Positions 22,290 to 30,702 of a stretch of DNA of 64,000 nt are shown one piece after another. Made by a program: the position numbers and the translations under genes. Numbering within the stretch: position 1 is the first letter of the stretch; each line of letters starts with the position of its first letter. The DNA is from Candidatus Hydrogenisulfobacillus filiaventi (lineage in GTDB: Bacteria > Bacillota > Sulfobacillia > Sulfobacillales > R501). The DNA lies in the NCBI GenBank assembly GCA_902809825.1, contig LR778114.1, forward strand, positions 2,108,001 to 2,172,000, read 5' to 3'. The notes beneath the pieces are model-generated. The model ran no database searches. It was not told the origin of the DNA and saw nothing but the letters and a program-made list of their open reading frames with translations.

Positions 22290-24601
22290 CCCCCGTTCCC
22301 CCTTCCCTCCCGGAGCCGGGCCGCCGCCACGGCCAGCTGCCCGTAGGCCAGCCCCCCGTCATTGGGGGGGACCTGGTGATTGACCAGCACGGTGAGGCCG
22401 GCGGCCGTCAGGCGGCGGTACAGGCAGCCGGTCAGGAGCCGGTTCTGGAATACCCCGCCGCCTAAGGCCACCTCCTCCAGTCCGGTGGTCTGCCGCACCG
22501 CCTGGACCGCCTCTTCCAGCAGAGCGGCCACCGTGGCGTGGAAGCGGGCCGCCGCCAGCGGGACCGGATCCCGGCCGGCCAGCAGCGCCTCCGCCGCCGG
22601 CCACAGATCCAGGACCAGCCCTCCGTCCCGCCCCCGCCGGAGGCGGTAAGGATAGGGCGGGACCGGGGCCGCGTCCGCGATTGCCTCCAGCTCCATGGCC
22701 GCCTGCCCCTCATAGCTCACTACCGACCGGATGCCCAGCAGGGCCGCCGCCAGGTCGAACCAGCGGCCCAGGCTGGTGGTCCACGGGCAATAGGGGCCGT
22801 CGAGCAGGCGGACCACCGCCTGCGCCGCCTCCGGCCCCATCCCCGCCGGGCGCCGCCGCGGGTCCGCCAGCACCTCCGGCCCCCGCAGCCGGTAGGCGGC
22901 GGCCAGCCCCACCCGCCACGGCTCCCGAATGGCCTCCTCCCCGCCAGGAAGGGGCAACGGGGCCAGATGCGCCACCCGCCGGTAGCCGGCCAGGCTGGCG
23001 ACCAGGATCTCCCCGCCCCAGAGGGTGCCGTCCTCCCCATAGCCCGTCCCGTCCGCCGCCACCCCGATGACCGGCCCCTGCCGTCCGTGTTCGGCCAGCA
23101 CCGCGGCGATATGGGCATGGTGATGCTGAACGGCGAGACGTTCGAGCCCGCTCTCCTCCGCCAGCCGGGTGGAGAGATACCGCGGATGCAGGTCGTGCAC
23201 CACCACCTCCGGGGTGATAGCGAACAGGCGGCGGAAGTGGCGGATGCCGGCCTGCAGCGCCTCCAGGGTCTCCAGCGTCTCCAGGTCGCCGAGATACTGA
23301 CTCACAAAGGCCCGTTCGCCCTCCCCCAGGGCAAAGGTGCTTTTTTCCTGACCGCCCACCGCCAACAGCGGACGCGGGGTCCCCGGCCGCAGGGGCAGCA
23401 CGTCCGGCACGTAGCCCCGTGCCCGCCGCAGTAGCTGGAGATGCCCGTCCGGACCGGACTGGGCTACGGAGTCGTCACAGCGGACATGGATGGGCCGGTT
23501 GTGGTCCAGAAAGGCGTCCGCCACCCCGCCCAGCCGGGCGTGCGCTTCGGCGGTGTCGGCCACGATCGGCTGTCCCGAGATGTTGCCGCTGGTCATGACC
23601 AGGGCCGGGAATCCCCCCTGCCGGCGCACCGCATCCAACAGCAGGTAGTGGAGGGGGGTATAGGCGAGCATCACCCCGACCGTCGGGTAGGGCGCAGAGA
23701 CCTCCGGCGCCAGCGGCGCCCCGGACCGCCGGGGCAGCAGCAGGATGGGCCGGGCAGGCGAGGTCAGCGCGGCCTGTTCGGCGGCCGTCATCCGGACCAG
23801 CACCGCAGCGGTGTCCGAGTCCAGGGCCATCACCGCCAGGGGTTTGTGGGGACGCCGCTTGCGCGCCCGCAACCGGGCCACCGCCCGCCCATCGGCGGGA
23901 TGCACGGCCAGGTGGTAGCCGCCCAGCCCTTTCACGGCGACAATCGCCCCGCTCAGCAGGGCTGCGGCGGCCCGCTCGAACACCGCCTCCCCTTCCACCA
24001 CCTCCCCCGCCAGCTCCAGCCAGGCCCGGGGTCCGCATTCCGGACAGGCGTCAGGCTGGGCGTGGAAGCGGCGGTCACCGGGATCCTCATACTCCGCCCG
24101 GCAGCGCGGGCACATCGCGAAGGCTGCCATGGTCGTAAAGGGGCGGTCATAGGGGACATCCCGGATGATGGTAAAGCGGGGCCCGCAATCCGTGCAGTTG
24201 ATGAAGGGATAGTGATAGCGGCGGTCGGACGGGTCGAAGAGCTCCTGAAGGCAGGCGGGGCAGACGGCGGCGTCGGGCCGCACCAGCGTATCCTTGACCG
24301 CCCCGGCAGCACTTTCCGCCACCCGGAACTCCCGCTCCCCCCGGGGCGGGACCGGTTCCGCACCCACCCGGTCGATGCGGGCCAACGGCGGCGCTTCCAG
24401 CGACAAGGCCTCCAGAAACGCCGCCAGGGCCCGGGGATCCCCCTCCACCTCCGCCGTGACCCCGCGGCTATGGTTGCGGACAAATCCGCCCAGGCTGTAA
24501 CGGCGGGCCAGACGGTAGACGAAGGGGCGGAAACCGACCCCCTGGACGATCCCCTGCACCTCCACCCGCCAACGGTCCACCGACGGCCCGCCTGCTGCCA
24601 T
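22286..24601 (-). CDS. hypF: carbamoyltransferase HypF
   Basis: 771 residues; makes the thiocarboxamide on HypE that becomes the cyanide ligands of the [NiFe] site. Domains: acylphosphatase (VQGVGFRPFVYRLARRY, ~20-40), two zinc fingers (CPACLQE...CTDCG and CPRCRAE...CPECG), a YrdC-like domain (VAVKGLGGYHLAV, KRRPHKPLAVM, MTSGNISGQPIV), and a Kae1-like domain (VQHHHAHIAAVLAEHG, VAADGTGYGEDGTLWGGE, ALGGGVFQNRLL). The ATG at 24601 has AAGGGGG upstream. It is the first gene of hypF-SIS-hypC-SIS. The hydrogenase itself is outside the window. Confidence 0.95.
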   Translation of the reverse strand: MAAGGPSVDRWRVEVQGIVQGVGFRPFVYRLARRYSLGGFVRNHSRGVTAEVEGDPRALAAFLEALSLEAPPLARIDRVGAEPVPPRGEREFRVAESAAGAVKDTLVRPDAAVCPACLQELFDPSDRRYHYPFINCTDCGPRFTIIRDVPYDRPFTTMAAFAMCPRCRAEYEDPGDRRFHAQPDACPECGPRAWLELAGEVVEGEAVFERAAAALLSGAIVAVKGLGGYHLAVHPADGRAVARLRARKRRPHKPLAVMALDSDTAAVLVRMTAAEQAALTSPARPILLLPRRSGAPLAPEVSAPYPTVGVMLAYTPLHYLLLDAVRRQGGFPALVMTSGNISGQPIVADTAEAHARLGGVADAFLDHNRPIHVRCDDSVAQSGPDGHLQLLRRARGYVPDVLPLRPGTPRPLLAVGGQEKSTFALGEGERAFVSQYLGDLETLETLEALQAGIRHFRRLFAITPEVVVHDLHPRYLSTRLAEESGLERLAVQHHHAHIAAVLAEHGRQGPVIGVAADGTGYGEDGTLWGGEILVASLAGYRRVAHLAPLPLPGGEEAIREPWRVGLAAAYRLRGPEVLADPRRRPAGMGPEAAQAVVRLLDGPYCPWTTSLGRWFDLAAALLGIRSVVSYEGQAAMELEAIADAAPVPPYPYRLRRGRDGGLVLDLWPAAEALLAGRDPVPLAAARFHATVAALLEEAVQAVRQTTGLEEVALGGGVFQNRLLTGCLYRRLTAAGLTVLVNHQVPPNDGGLAYGQLAVAAARLREGRGNGG

Positions 24602-24792
24602 CACCGCTCGCCCCCTTGAACGCACCGGGAACCCGGCGGCCCCCGGTGGCGCGCAGGACTGAATCGTTGGCATTCTGTTATTCAATGTGTTTGAACTTTA
24701 CCGCGGCCTTGTCCGGGTGTCAACTAGGCCTTTTTGCCGGTTCCCTTCCGACAACCGGCCGCCCTGAGGGGCAGCCGGCGGTCCCGTCCGGC

Positions 24793-26205
24793 CTATCCCT
24801 GCCCGCTGAGGGCGAACGCGGCCAGTTCGCTTACCACCTCGTTCAAGGTTGGGGGGGATGGATGCTCGCGGCAATGTCGTCCATCGTACCACCCCGGGTA
24901 ATGACCTGGGTGGCCCCGTGGATGAGCTCCCCGGCGTTGCGGCCGATGACCTGGAGGCCATAGGGGCGGTGATCGGCGGGATCCCAGCCCATCTGGGCGA
25001 AGCCTTGCAGATCCCCGACAATGCGGGCCCGGGCATCCTGCGCATACGGCCAGCGGGTAACCCGCCAGCCGGGATGGTCCGCCAGGTCCCGGCTGTCCGC
25101 CCCCACTGCCGCAATCTCAGGGTCGGAAAAGATCACGTGCGGCACCACGGGCAGGGGCTCCACCGGCAGCCCCAACAGGTGCCGGGCCGCCAGCTGGGAT
25201 TGGCGGGTGGCCGCGTGGGCCAGCATAATGCCCCCGTTGACATCCCCGGGTGCATAGATGTGCGGCACTGCCGTGCGGGAGGCGGCGTCCACCGGCACTT
25301 CCGCCCGTGGACCCAGCCGGATGCCGGCCCGCTCCCAGGCCAGGCCGGCGGTATTGGGACGCCGGCCCACGGCCACCAGCACCTGGTCCCCGGTCAGGCG
25401 GGCCGGCTCCTGGCCCTCCTGCCGGTAGTGGACCTCCCAGGCGCCGGAGGCGGGATGCCGGATGGCGTCCACCCGCACCCCGGTGTGCACATCCCCGGTT
25501 CCTGGTCCTGCCAGGCCGCGACCAGGGCTGCCGCCACCGCCGGATCCTCCGTCATGAGCAGGCGGGGCGCCTTCTCCAGAATGCGCACATGGGAACCGAA
25601 CCGCGCGAACAGGGTGCCCAGCTCACAGCCGATGTACCCCCTGCCCACGATCAGCAGTTCCCGCGGGATGCGGTCCAGGTTTAAGGCCTGCTCCCCGGTC
25701 CGGATGGCCGGATCATCCGCGCCCGGCACCGGCAGGGGACCGGAGACCGACTCGGGTGCGGCCAGGAAGGCCCCGGCCTCGAGCTCCAGCTCCGCGCCGT
25801 CCGCCGTCCGGACCTGCAGATGATGCGCATCGAGAAAGTCCGCCTGGCCGGGGATGACCGTGATGCCCGGGCGGGCGGCGGCTTCCGCCGCACCGGCCAG
25901 CCGTGCCTGCAGGATGGCCTGCTTGCAGGCCCGCAGGCGTTCCAGATCCACCGTGCCGGGTATCGCCCCCCGGATGCCGAAGCGTCTGGCTTCCGCTGCC
26001 ATCCGCAGCCCCGCCGCTGTCCCCAGGAAGATCTTCGATGGGATGCAACCCTCAAACAGGCAGGTTCCCCCGCGACCCTCCCCCGTTCCCCAGTCGCCAC
26101 CCGCTTGCCGGCCCGCGCCAGCCGCTGCGCGCCTGGGGTCGCTCCCGGTCCGCCGCCGATGGTCACCACGTCGTAGGCTGTGTGCGCTATCCCCCTCACC
26201 TCCAT
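24793..26205 (-). pseudogene. FAD/NAD-dependent disulfide oxidoreductase (mercuric reductase/Lpd family), three frameshifts
   Basis: Pieced together from three frames: N-terminal FAD motif VTIGGGPGATPG, then GGTCLFEGCIPSK (redox CxxxxC), LLIVGRGYIGCELGTLFARF (NAD site), GDVNGGIMLAHAA (FAD), and a C-terminal dimerisation domain ending near FALSGQG at 24793. The frame changes near 26075-26095, near 25500 and at the run of seven G at 24851-24857. All three lie in or beside homopolymers. The enzyme would be about 465 residues if repaired. It is either a recent pseudogene or carries sequencing errors. Confidence 0.75.
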
Positions 26206-26363
26206 CTCCTCTGGTATGACCTATCCTGACTGTCCGTTGAAGCCGGGAAAGCTCCGGCTGCAACCGCCTGTGACCCTGCGGTCACAGACCCGCCATCACG
26301 GCGCCACAGGAGGACGCTACGGTAAAGGCATCGGCAGAGGAACTGCCAGGGGAGGCGACGATC

Positions 26364-26606
26364 ATGATGGGCTGGGTATGGGGAAATGCATTCGGCGGCT
26401 GGTGGTGGATGGGCTTGCTGCACCTGGCGTGGGTAACCGGCATCATCCTGCTGCTGGTCTGGGCGGTGCCGCGTATCCTGCGGCGCAGCGGCGGGCCTGC
26501 CGAGACCCCGCCGGCGGATCCGCTGGCGCAGCTGAAGTTGCGGTTGGCACGGGGGGAGATCACCCCCGACGAATACGAGGAGTTGCGGGCCCATCTCCGC
26601 GGGTGA
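26364..26606 (+). CDS. SHOCT-domain small membrane protein
   Basis: 80 residues: one Trp-rich membrane helix (LLHLAWVTGIILLLVWAVP) and a C-terminal SHOCT motif (DPLAQLKLRLARGEITPDEY followed by EELRAHL). The ATG has GGGGAGGCG upstream. SHOCT motifs mediate oligomerisation in many small membrane proteins; the function is unknown. Confidence 0.8.
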   Translation: MMGWVWGNAFGGWWWMGLLHLAWVTGIILLLVWAVPRILRRSGGPAETPPADPLAQLKLRLARGEITPDEYEELRAHLRG

Positions 26607-26747
26607 AGGGTCCCGGGCAGACCGAGGGGCACGGTCACGGCCGTGCCCCTTCGTCTCCCGATTCGCGCCGCTCTACCGGCCCCCCGTCAGGAAGCCGGCC
26701 CGTCCGGGCACACTAGGGGAAACGGACAACGGGCGGTGGGGCGCGGC

Positions 26748-26933
26748 GTGTGGGAGGAACTGGCGGTGATTACCAGCGGCTTCGGAGGGGTCATGGCCCT
26801 GGTGTGGTGGGGGCTGACCCGCTGGCCGCCGGAGGAGATAGGGCTGGACCCCCGAAAGACCCGGATACCGCGGGGCTGGCGGGTGATCCGGGGCCGGCGC
26901 GGCGGTCCATGCCGATCGCGCATAACCCCATGA
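26748..26933 (+). CDS. possible small membrane protein, hypothetical
   Basis: About 61 residues from a GTG at 26748: WEELAVITSGFGGVMALVWW, one membrane span, then a basic tail. No clear ribosome binding site is present, and an alternative GTG exists at 26736. It lies 141 bases after the SHOCT gene. The composition is protein-like, but the evidence is weak. Confidence 0.35.
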   Translation: MWEELAVITSGFGGVMALVWWGLTRWPPEEIGLDPRKTRIPRGWRVIRGRRGGPCRSRITP

Positions 26934-27031
26934 GATACTAATGCCACCGGGGTATAGTAAGGACAGCAACGGATGCCGGCTGCCCGCCGGCGGGTCCGGG
27001 AATCCGCACCGCATACCCGAGGAGGTACAGC

Positions 27032-27271
27032 ATGGCGGTTATCGTGTACACCACGCCCACCTGCCGCTGGTGCAAAGCGGCCAAGACCTACCTGAGCACC
27101 CACAAGGTGCCGTACCGCGAGGTGGACCTGACCCGTCACCCGGAGGCGGTGCAGGATGTCATGCGCAAGACCGGACAGACCGGCGTGCCGGTGATTGTGG
27201 TCAACGGCCGGGCGGTGGTCGGCTTCGACCGTCCGCGGCTGGCCCAGCTGCTAGGTCTGCGCGACGCCTGA
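27032..27271 (+). CDS. glutaredoxin-like protein
   Basis: 79 residues of a thioredoxin fold. The active site is CRWC (Cys11, Cys14), and the cis-proline is in TGVPVIVVNG. It resembles NrdH/YruB-type redoxins rather than classical glutaredoxin. The ATG follows GAGGAGG at 6-7 bases. It is a single gene with a hairpin terminator. Confidence 0.88.
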   Translation: MAVIVYTTPTCRWCKAAKTYLSTHKVPYREVDLTRHPEAVQDVMRKTGQTGVPVIVVNGRAVVGFDRPRLAQLLGLRDA

Positions 27272-27277
27272 GGCCGG

Positions 27278-27305
27278 GGCCGGCGCGCGATCCTGCGCGC
27301 CGGCC
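27278..27305. terminator. bidirectional hairpin between the redoxin and SQR-like genes
   Basis: GGCCGGCGCGC and GCGCGCCGGCC form a perfect 11-bp stem with a 6-base loop between two convergent stops (27271 and 27315). No strong T run is present on either side. Confidence 0.55.
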
Positions 27306-27314
27306 TTGGCATCC

Positions 27315-28511
27315 TCAGGAGCGGCTGATGAGGTCGGTGCCGGCCAGCCAGCGCGGCAGACGCAGACCATGGGCCGAAATCCCCCATTCCTTGAAGATGG
27401 GGGTGTTCACGAAGGCATAAGCCAGGGCTTCCTTAGCCAGGGGCCACGTGCGGCCCAACGACGCTTCGCGCACCTCCTCATTCCAGAGGCTGCGGCGCAC
27501 AAACAGCCCTTCGCCCCCGCCCAGATCGAGCACACAGCTCATCTCATGCACATACTCGCGCTCCGGCCCGCTCACCGCCCCCAGGTCGCGGGCCAGGTTG
27601 TAGGCGGCCACCTCCGCCTGCAGCATGGCGGTGTGCCCCTGCTTGGGCCCCTCGAACCCCACCGCGCTGCCGGCCACGAAGACATCCGGATGCCGCTTAG
27701 CGCGCATAGTCTTGTCGGTCTCGATCCAGCCGCGGGGATTGTCCCCGGCCAGCGCCCGCTGCGCCTCATGCCCCCGGAAGGGCGGCAGCAGGATGGTGAG
27801 GCGGGATTCCAGCTCGGTGTCATCGCCCAACACCACCCGGTCGGCCTCCACCCGCTTAATGGTCACCGGCCCCCGGCGGGTGATGCCGCGCTCCGCAAAC
27901 GTCCGCACCATGAACTCGCCCGCCTCCGGTCCGGCCGGCGCCCACATCCGGGGGAGGGGATCCACAAACTGGATGGGACCCTCCTGGTGCAGGCGGGCCA
28001 TGCGGCCCTGCAGGGCCAGGGCCACTTCAAAGGCCGGACCCCCGGTCTGGACGTTCTGGCAGAAGCCCACCACCGCCGGCCCGCCCGTGTACTGCTCGAG
28101 CGCCGCCCGCAGGCGCAGGGCCTCCTCGCCGTTACACACCGAATAGCCGTATTCCGCCAGTCCCGGGATCTCCTCGGGCGCCAGCCGCTCCCCTAACGCC
28201 ACCACCAGCTTGTCGTAGGCGAGATCGCCCTCGGTCGTGGATACCGTCCGCGCCTCCGGGTCGATCCCGGTGACGGCCGCTGCCCGGAATTCGATCCCCA
28301 AGCGGCGGTAGGTGGGAGCCAGGTCGAAGGTGATGTGCTTCAGGTCCTGTTCCCCGAACGCCACCCCCACCAGGGAGGGCCGGTAGAGAAACTGCGGATC
28401 CTTGGCCACCACCGTGATGGTGTGCTGAGGCAGGTTGCGCAAATGGCGCCGCAGGCGCACGGCGGTGATAAGCCCGCCGAAGCCGCTGCCGGCAATGACA
28501 ATCCTGGCCAA
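27315..28511 (-). CDS. sqr: sulfide:quinone oxidoreductase-like flavoprotein
   Basis: 398 residues. The N-terminal FAD motif is IVIAGSGFGGLITAVRL. Three cysteines sit where SQR has its redox set: Cys126 (GYSVCNGEEAL), Cys151 (VVGFCQNVQTGGPAFE) and Cys326 (EMSCVLDLGGGEG). FVAGSAVGFEGPKQGHTAML is the second flavin contact, and a C-terminal amphipathic region could dock on the membrane. Expected reaction: sulfide oxidation with quinone reduction. The subtype cannot be fixed, and a related type II NADH dehydrogenase is less likely given the cysteines. Confidence 0.75.
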   Translation of the reverse strand: MARIVIAGSGFGGLITAVRLRRHLRNLPQHTITVVAKDPQFLYRPSLVGVAFGEQDLKHITFDLAPTYRRLGIEFRAAAVTGIDPEARTVSTTEGDLAYDKLVVALGERLAPEEIPGLAEYGYSVCNGEEALRLRAALEQYTGGPAVVGFCQNVQTGGPAFEVALALQGRMARLHQEGPIQFVDPLPRMWAPAGPEAGEFMVRTFAERGITRRGPVTIKRVEADRVVLGDDTELESRLTILLPPFRGHEAQRALAGDNPRGWIETDKTMRAKRHPDVFVAGSAVGFEGPKQGHTAMLQAEVAAYNLARDLGAVSGPEREYVHEMSCVLDLGGGEGLFVRRSLWNEEVREASLGRTWPLAKEALAYAFVNTPIFKEWGISAHGLRLPRWLAGTDLISRS

Positions 28512-28670
28512 CGGGAATCCCCTTTCCCGGCCGGACCCCCCGGAGCGGGTCCGGCCACCTGCAATTGTTTTGCGTGCTGCCCGTATTCTATCCGAGCGGC
28601 CGGTTCAGCCGTAACGGCCACCACGCGCCTGTGGACGCGACCCTGGTCCACCCCCGCCTACCGCACCGGC

Positions 28671-29312
28671 CTAGGACGGAGGCATTACGCCCGTCACGGC
28701 CTGCTCCAGCCGGGGGGTCACCAGCGCTCCCTGGATCACCTTGCGCACGCGCCCGTGGGGGCCGATCAGCACCAGCGTGGGCAATTCGGACAGCACCCAC
28801 TGCTGTTGGGTCACGGGCAGGGCCACATAGGCATGGATGGCGGGGGGCAGGGCATAGCGGGCCCGGTAGGCCCGCATGGTGGCCGCCATAGCCGCCACAT
28901 CCTCCGGCGGCCCGCTGCCGTCCTGACCGCTGAAGGGGGGATATTCCGGACCAGGGTCAGCGATGCCGCCATGGGGGGAGATGTCGACCAGGTCGACCGC
29001 CACCCCGGGCAGGCGGGCGATGCGGGGCAGGGCGTAACGGTCCTCCCACCCGCAGTACCGGCACCACGAGGCCATGGCCTCCACCACCGTGAGCCGGCGG
29101 CCGCGGGTCAGGGCCGCCGGCTGGTTGTTGAGGTTATGCACCGGCAGCCGGGACCAGGGAAACGGCTGTCCTACCGCGATCACCGCCGGCGCTGCCGGCG
29201 CCGGGGCCGGCTCCACCGCAGGCGGCGGGAGGTGGCGGCGTGCCAGGCTATAGGCGGTGACCGCGGCGGCGAGCACGCCAGCTGCCACCCCGGCTACGAT
29301 GCCCCATCGCAT
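28671..29312 (-). CDS. membrane-anchored thioredoxin-like protein (TlpA/ResA type)
   Basis: 213 residues. An N-terminal anchor helix (GIVAGVAAGVLAAAVTAYSL), a Pro/Ala linker and a thioredoxin domain with CRYC (Cys84, Cys87) in MASWCRYCGWEDRYALP; cis-proline in SELPTLVLIGPHG. Exported disulfide reductase. It may serve cytochrome or sulfur proteins, and it lies upstream of the SQR-like gene on the same strand, 159 bases apart. Confidence 0.8.
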   Translation of the reverse strand: MRWGIVAGVAAGVLAAAVTAYSLARRHLPPPAVEPAPAPAAPAVIAVGQPFPWSRLPVHNLNNQPAALTRGRRLTVVEAMASWCRYCGWEDRYALPRIARLPGVAVDLVDISPHGGIADPGPEYPPFSGQDGSGPPEDVAAMAATMRAYRARYALPPAIHAYVALPVTQQQWVLSELPTLVLIGPHGRVRKVIQGALVTPRLEQAVTGVMPPS

Positions 29313-29706
29313 CCCGCTTCCTCCTTCGCGTTGTTGCCGCTATGCTAGCCCAACCCGGCCGGAGGGGACAAGCCGGCGGCGCCGGCCGGCGGCAAATGGG
29401 CCCGCCGCCCTATTTTCCGCCCCTCCCCGGCCGCCGGGCCCACCCGTTTCCGCCGGCGCCCCCGCGCCCCTGATCCCGCCGGCCTATCCGGAGCCCCCCT
29501 GGTCCCCGCATCCTAGGCGCACCGCCGGCAGATAGGGCGGGCGGGCAATTTCGGGCCGGTGCGCCCCGTCCTACGGTTAAGGCGGCTTCCGGCCGCCACC
29601 CGGCCGGCTGCCCGCGCCAGCGGGAGCCGGCTATCGGCATCCGATGCAGCCGATCCTGCCGGACCGGAAACCGGAACGGAACGGGGAACGAAAAGGAGGG
29701 ACTCCC
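29313..29706. other. GC-rich intergenic region
   Basis: About 390 bases between the divergent TlpA-like and secreted-protein genes. Many short C and G runs and overlapping dyads of GCCGGC are present, but no convincing promoter hexamers, ORF or RNA. The last 10 bases give AAGGAGG for the next gene. Confidence 0.5.
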
Positions 29707-30135
29707 ATGCGTCGCCTGCCGCGCAAGACCCTTAAAGTGCTGGGGCCGCTCGCCCTCACCGTCCTGCTGGGCGGATCCGCCTACGCCTTCATGGCCAACA
29801 ACAACGTCCACCAGTCGAGCGCCGGTTCCGGCCAGGGCACCATCACCGGCTACACGGTGAGCGGTGTGACCTACAACCTGAGCCAGTACGCCCCTGACCC
29901 TGACCACCTCACCAGCGTCTCCTTCGTCCTCACGCCGGCCCCCGGCGGCAAGCCGGCCGACCAGGTAGCAGTCTGGTTCAACGGCAACAAGAGCAATGTC
30001 GCCAACTCCGCGGGCGGGGAATGCCGCATGATCGGCCGGCCCGCCCCCAACGGTGCCGAAAACTGGACCTGCAGCATCGGCTGGGACCAGCAGGCGCAGC
30101 CGTCCCTGCAGCTGGACGTGGCCGCCGCCCATTAA
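29707..30135 (+). CDS. exported protein, probable SipW-processed substrate
   Basis: 142 residues. The signal peptide is MRRLPRKTLKVLGPLALTVL plus LGGSAYAFM, followed by a mature domain rich in Gly, Ser, Thr and Asn (GYTVSGVTYNLSQYAP, SVSFVLTP, ECRMIGR, ENWTCSIGW) with two cysteines that could pair. The layout resembles TasA/camelysin-type surface proteins, and the next gene is a SipW-type peptidase. The ATG at 29707 has AAGGAGG at 7 bases. Confidence 0.65.
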   Translation: MRRLPRKTLKVLGPLALTVLLGGSAYAFMANNNVHQSSAGSGQGTITGYTVSGVTYNLSQYAPDPDHLTSVSFVLTPAPGGKPADQVAVWFNGNKSNVANSAGGECRMIGRPAPNGAENWTCSIGWDQQAQPSLQLDVAAAH

Positions 30136-30225
30136 GGCGGCCGCTGGAGCCGGCGGGGCCGGCCAGCGGTCCCGCCCCGCTCCCGTCCCGGCTGCCCGGC
30201 CTCCGGTCCCGGAAGGGGGTCAACC

Positions 30226-30624
30226 GTGAACAGGCGCCGGACATTCCTGCAGGTCCTGGGCACCCTCCTGGGCGTGAGCCTGGGGATCGTGCTCTGGACC
30301 CAATTCGCCCCTCCGGCCCTCGGGGGGCGCACCTCGGTGCTGGTGGTCAACGGGACCAGCATGCTGCCCCGTTTCCGGAGCGGGGACCTGGTGGTGGTCC
30401 GCCGGGCAGCCCGCTACCCGGTCGGAAGCCTGGCCGCCTACCACGCCGTCCCGTATCACGCCGTGTTCTTTCATCAAATCATTGCCCGCCAGGGCCACCG
30501 TTTCGTCTTTCAGGGCATCAACAACCCCGCCCCGGACCCCTATCATCCCACCCGGCAGCAGATTGTAGGCCGTTTCTGGTTCATGGTGCCCGGAGCGGGC
30601 CGCTGGCTGGCCTTTTGGCGCTAG
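30226..30624 (+). CDS. SipW-type (ER-type) signal peptidase I
   Basis: 132 residues. Membrane anchor at 7-28; the catalytic serine is Ser45 in VNGTSMLPRFRSGDLVVV. Instead of the bacterial lysine, His83 in FFHQIIARQ fills the base position, as in SipW and archaeal/ER-type enzymes. NPAPDPYHP is the C-terminal acidic box. GTG start after GGAAGGGGG. The neighbours (exported protein before, DUF5305 after) match known SipW loci. Confidence 0.85.
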   Translation: MNRRRTFLQVLGTLLGVSLGIVLWTQFAPPALGGRTSVLVVNGTSMLPRFRSGDLVVVRRAARYPVGSLAAYHAVPYHAVFFHQIIARQGHRFVFQGINNPAPDPYHPTRQQIVGRFWFMVPGAGRWLAFWR

Positions 30625-30702
30625 CCCCTTCCATCCGCCCTGCTGGTGGTGGAGGTAACGGCGCTCCTGACCATCCTCACAAACAGAAGGAGGCGGAAAC
30701 AG

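Noticed and set aside
27315-28511. Type II NADH dehydrogenase as an alternative to SQR
   Set aside because: Three cysteines match the SQR redox positions (126, 151, 326), which NDH-2 enzymes lack, although they share the fold.
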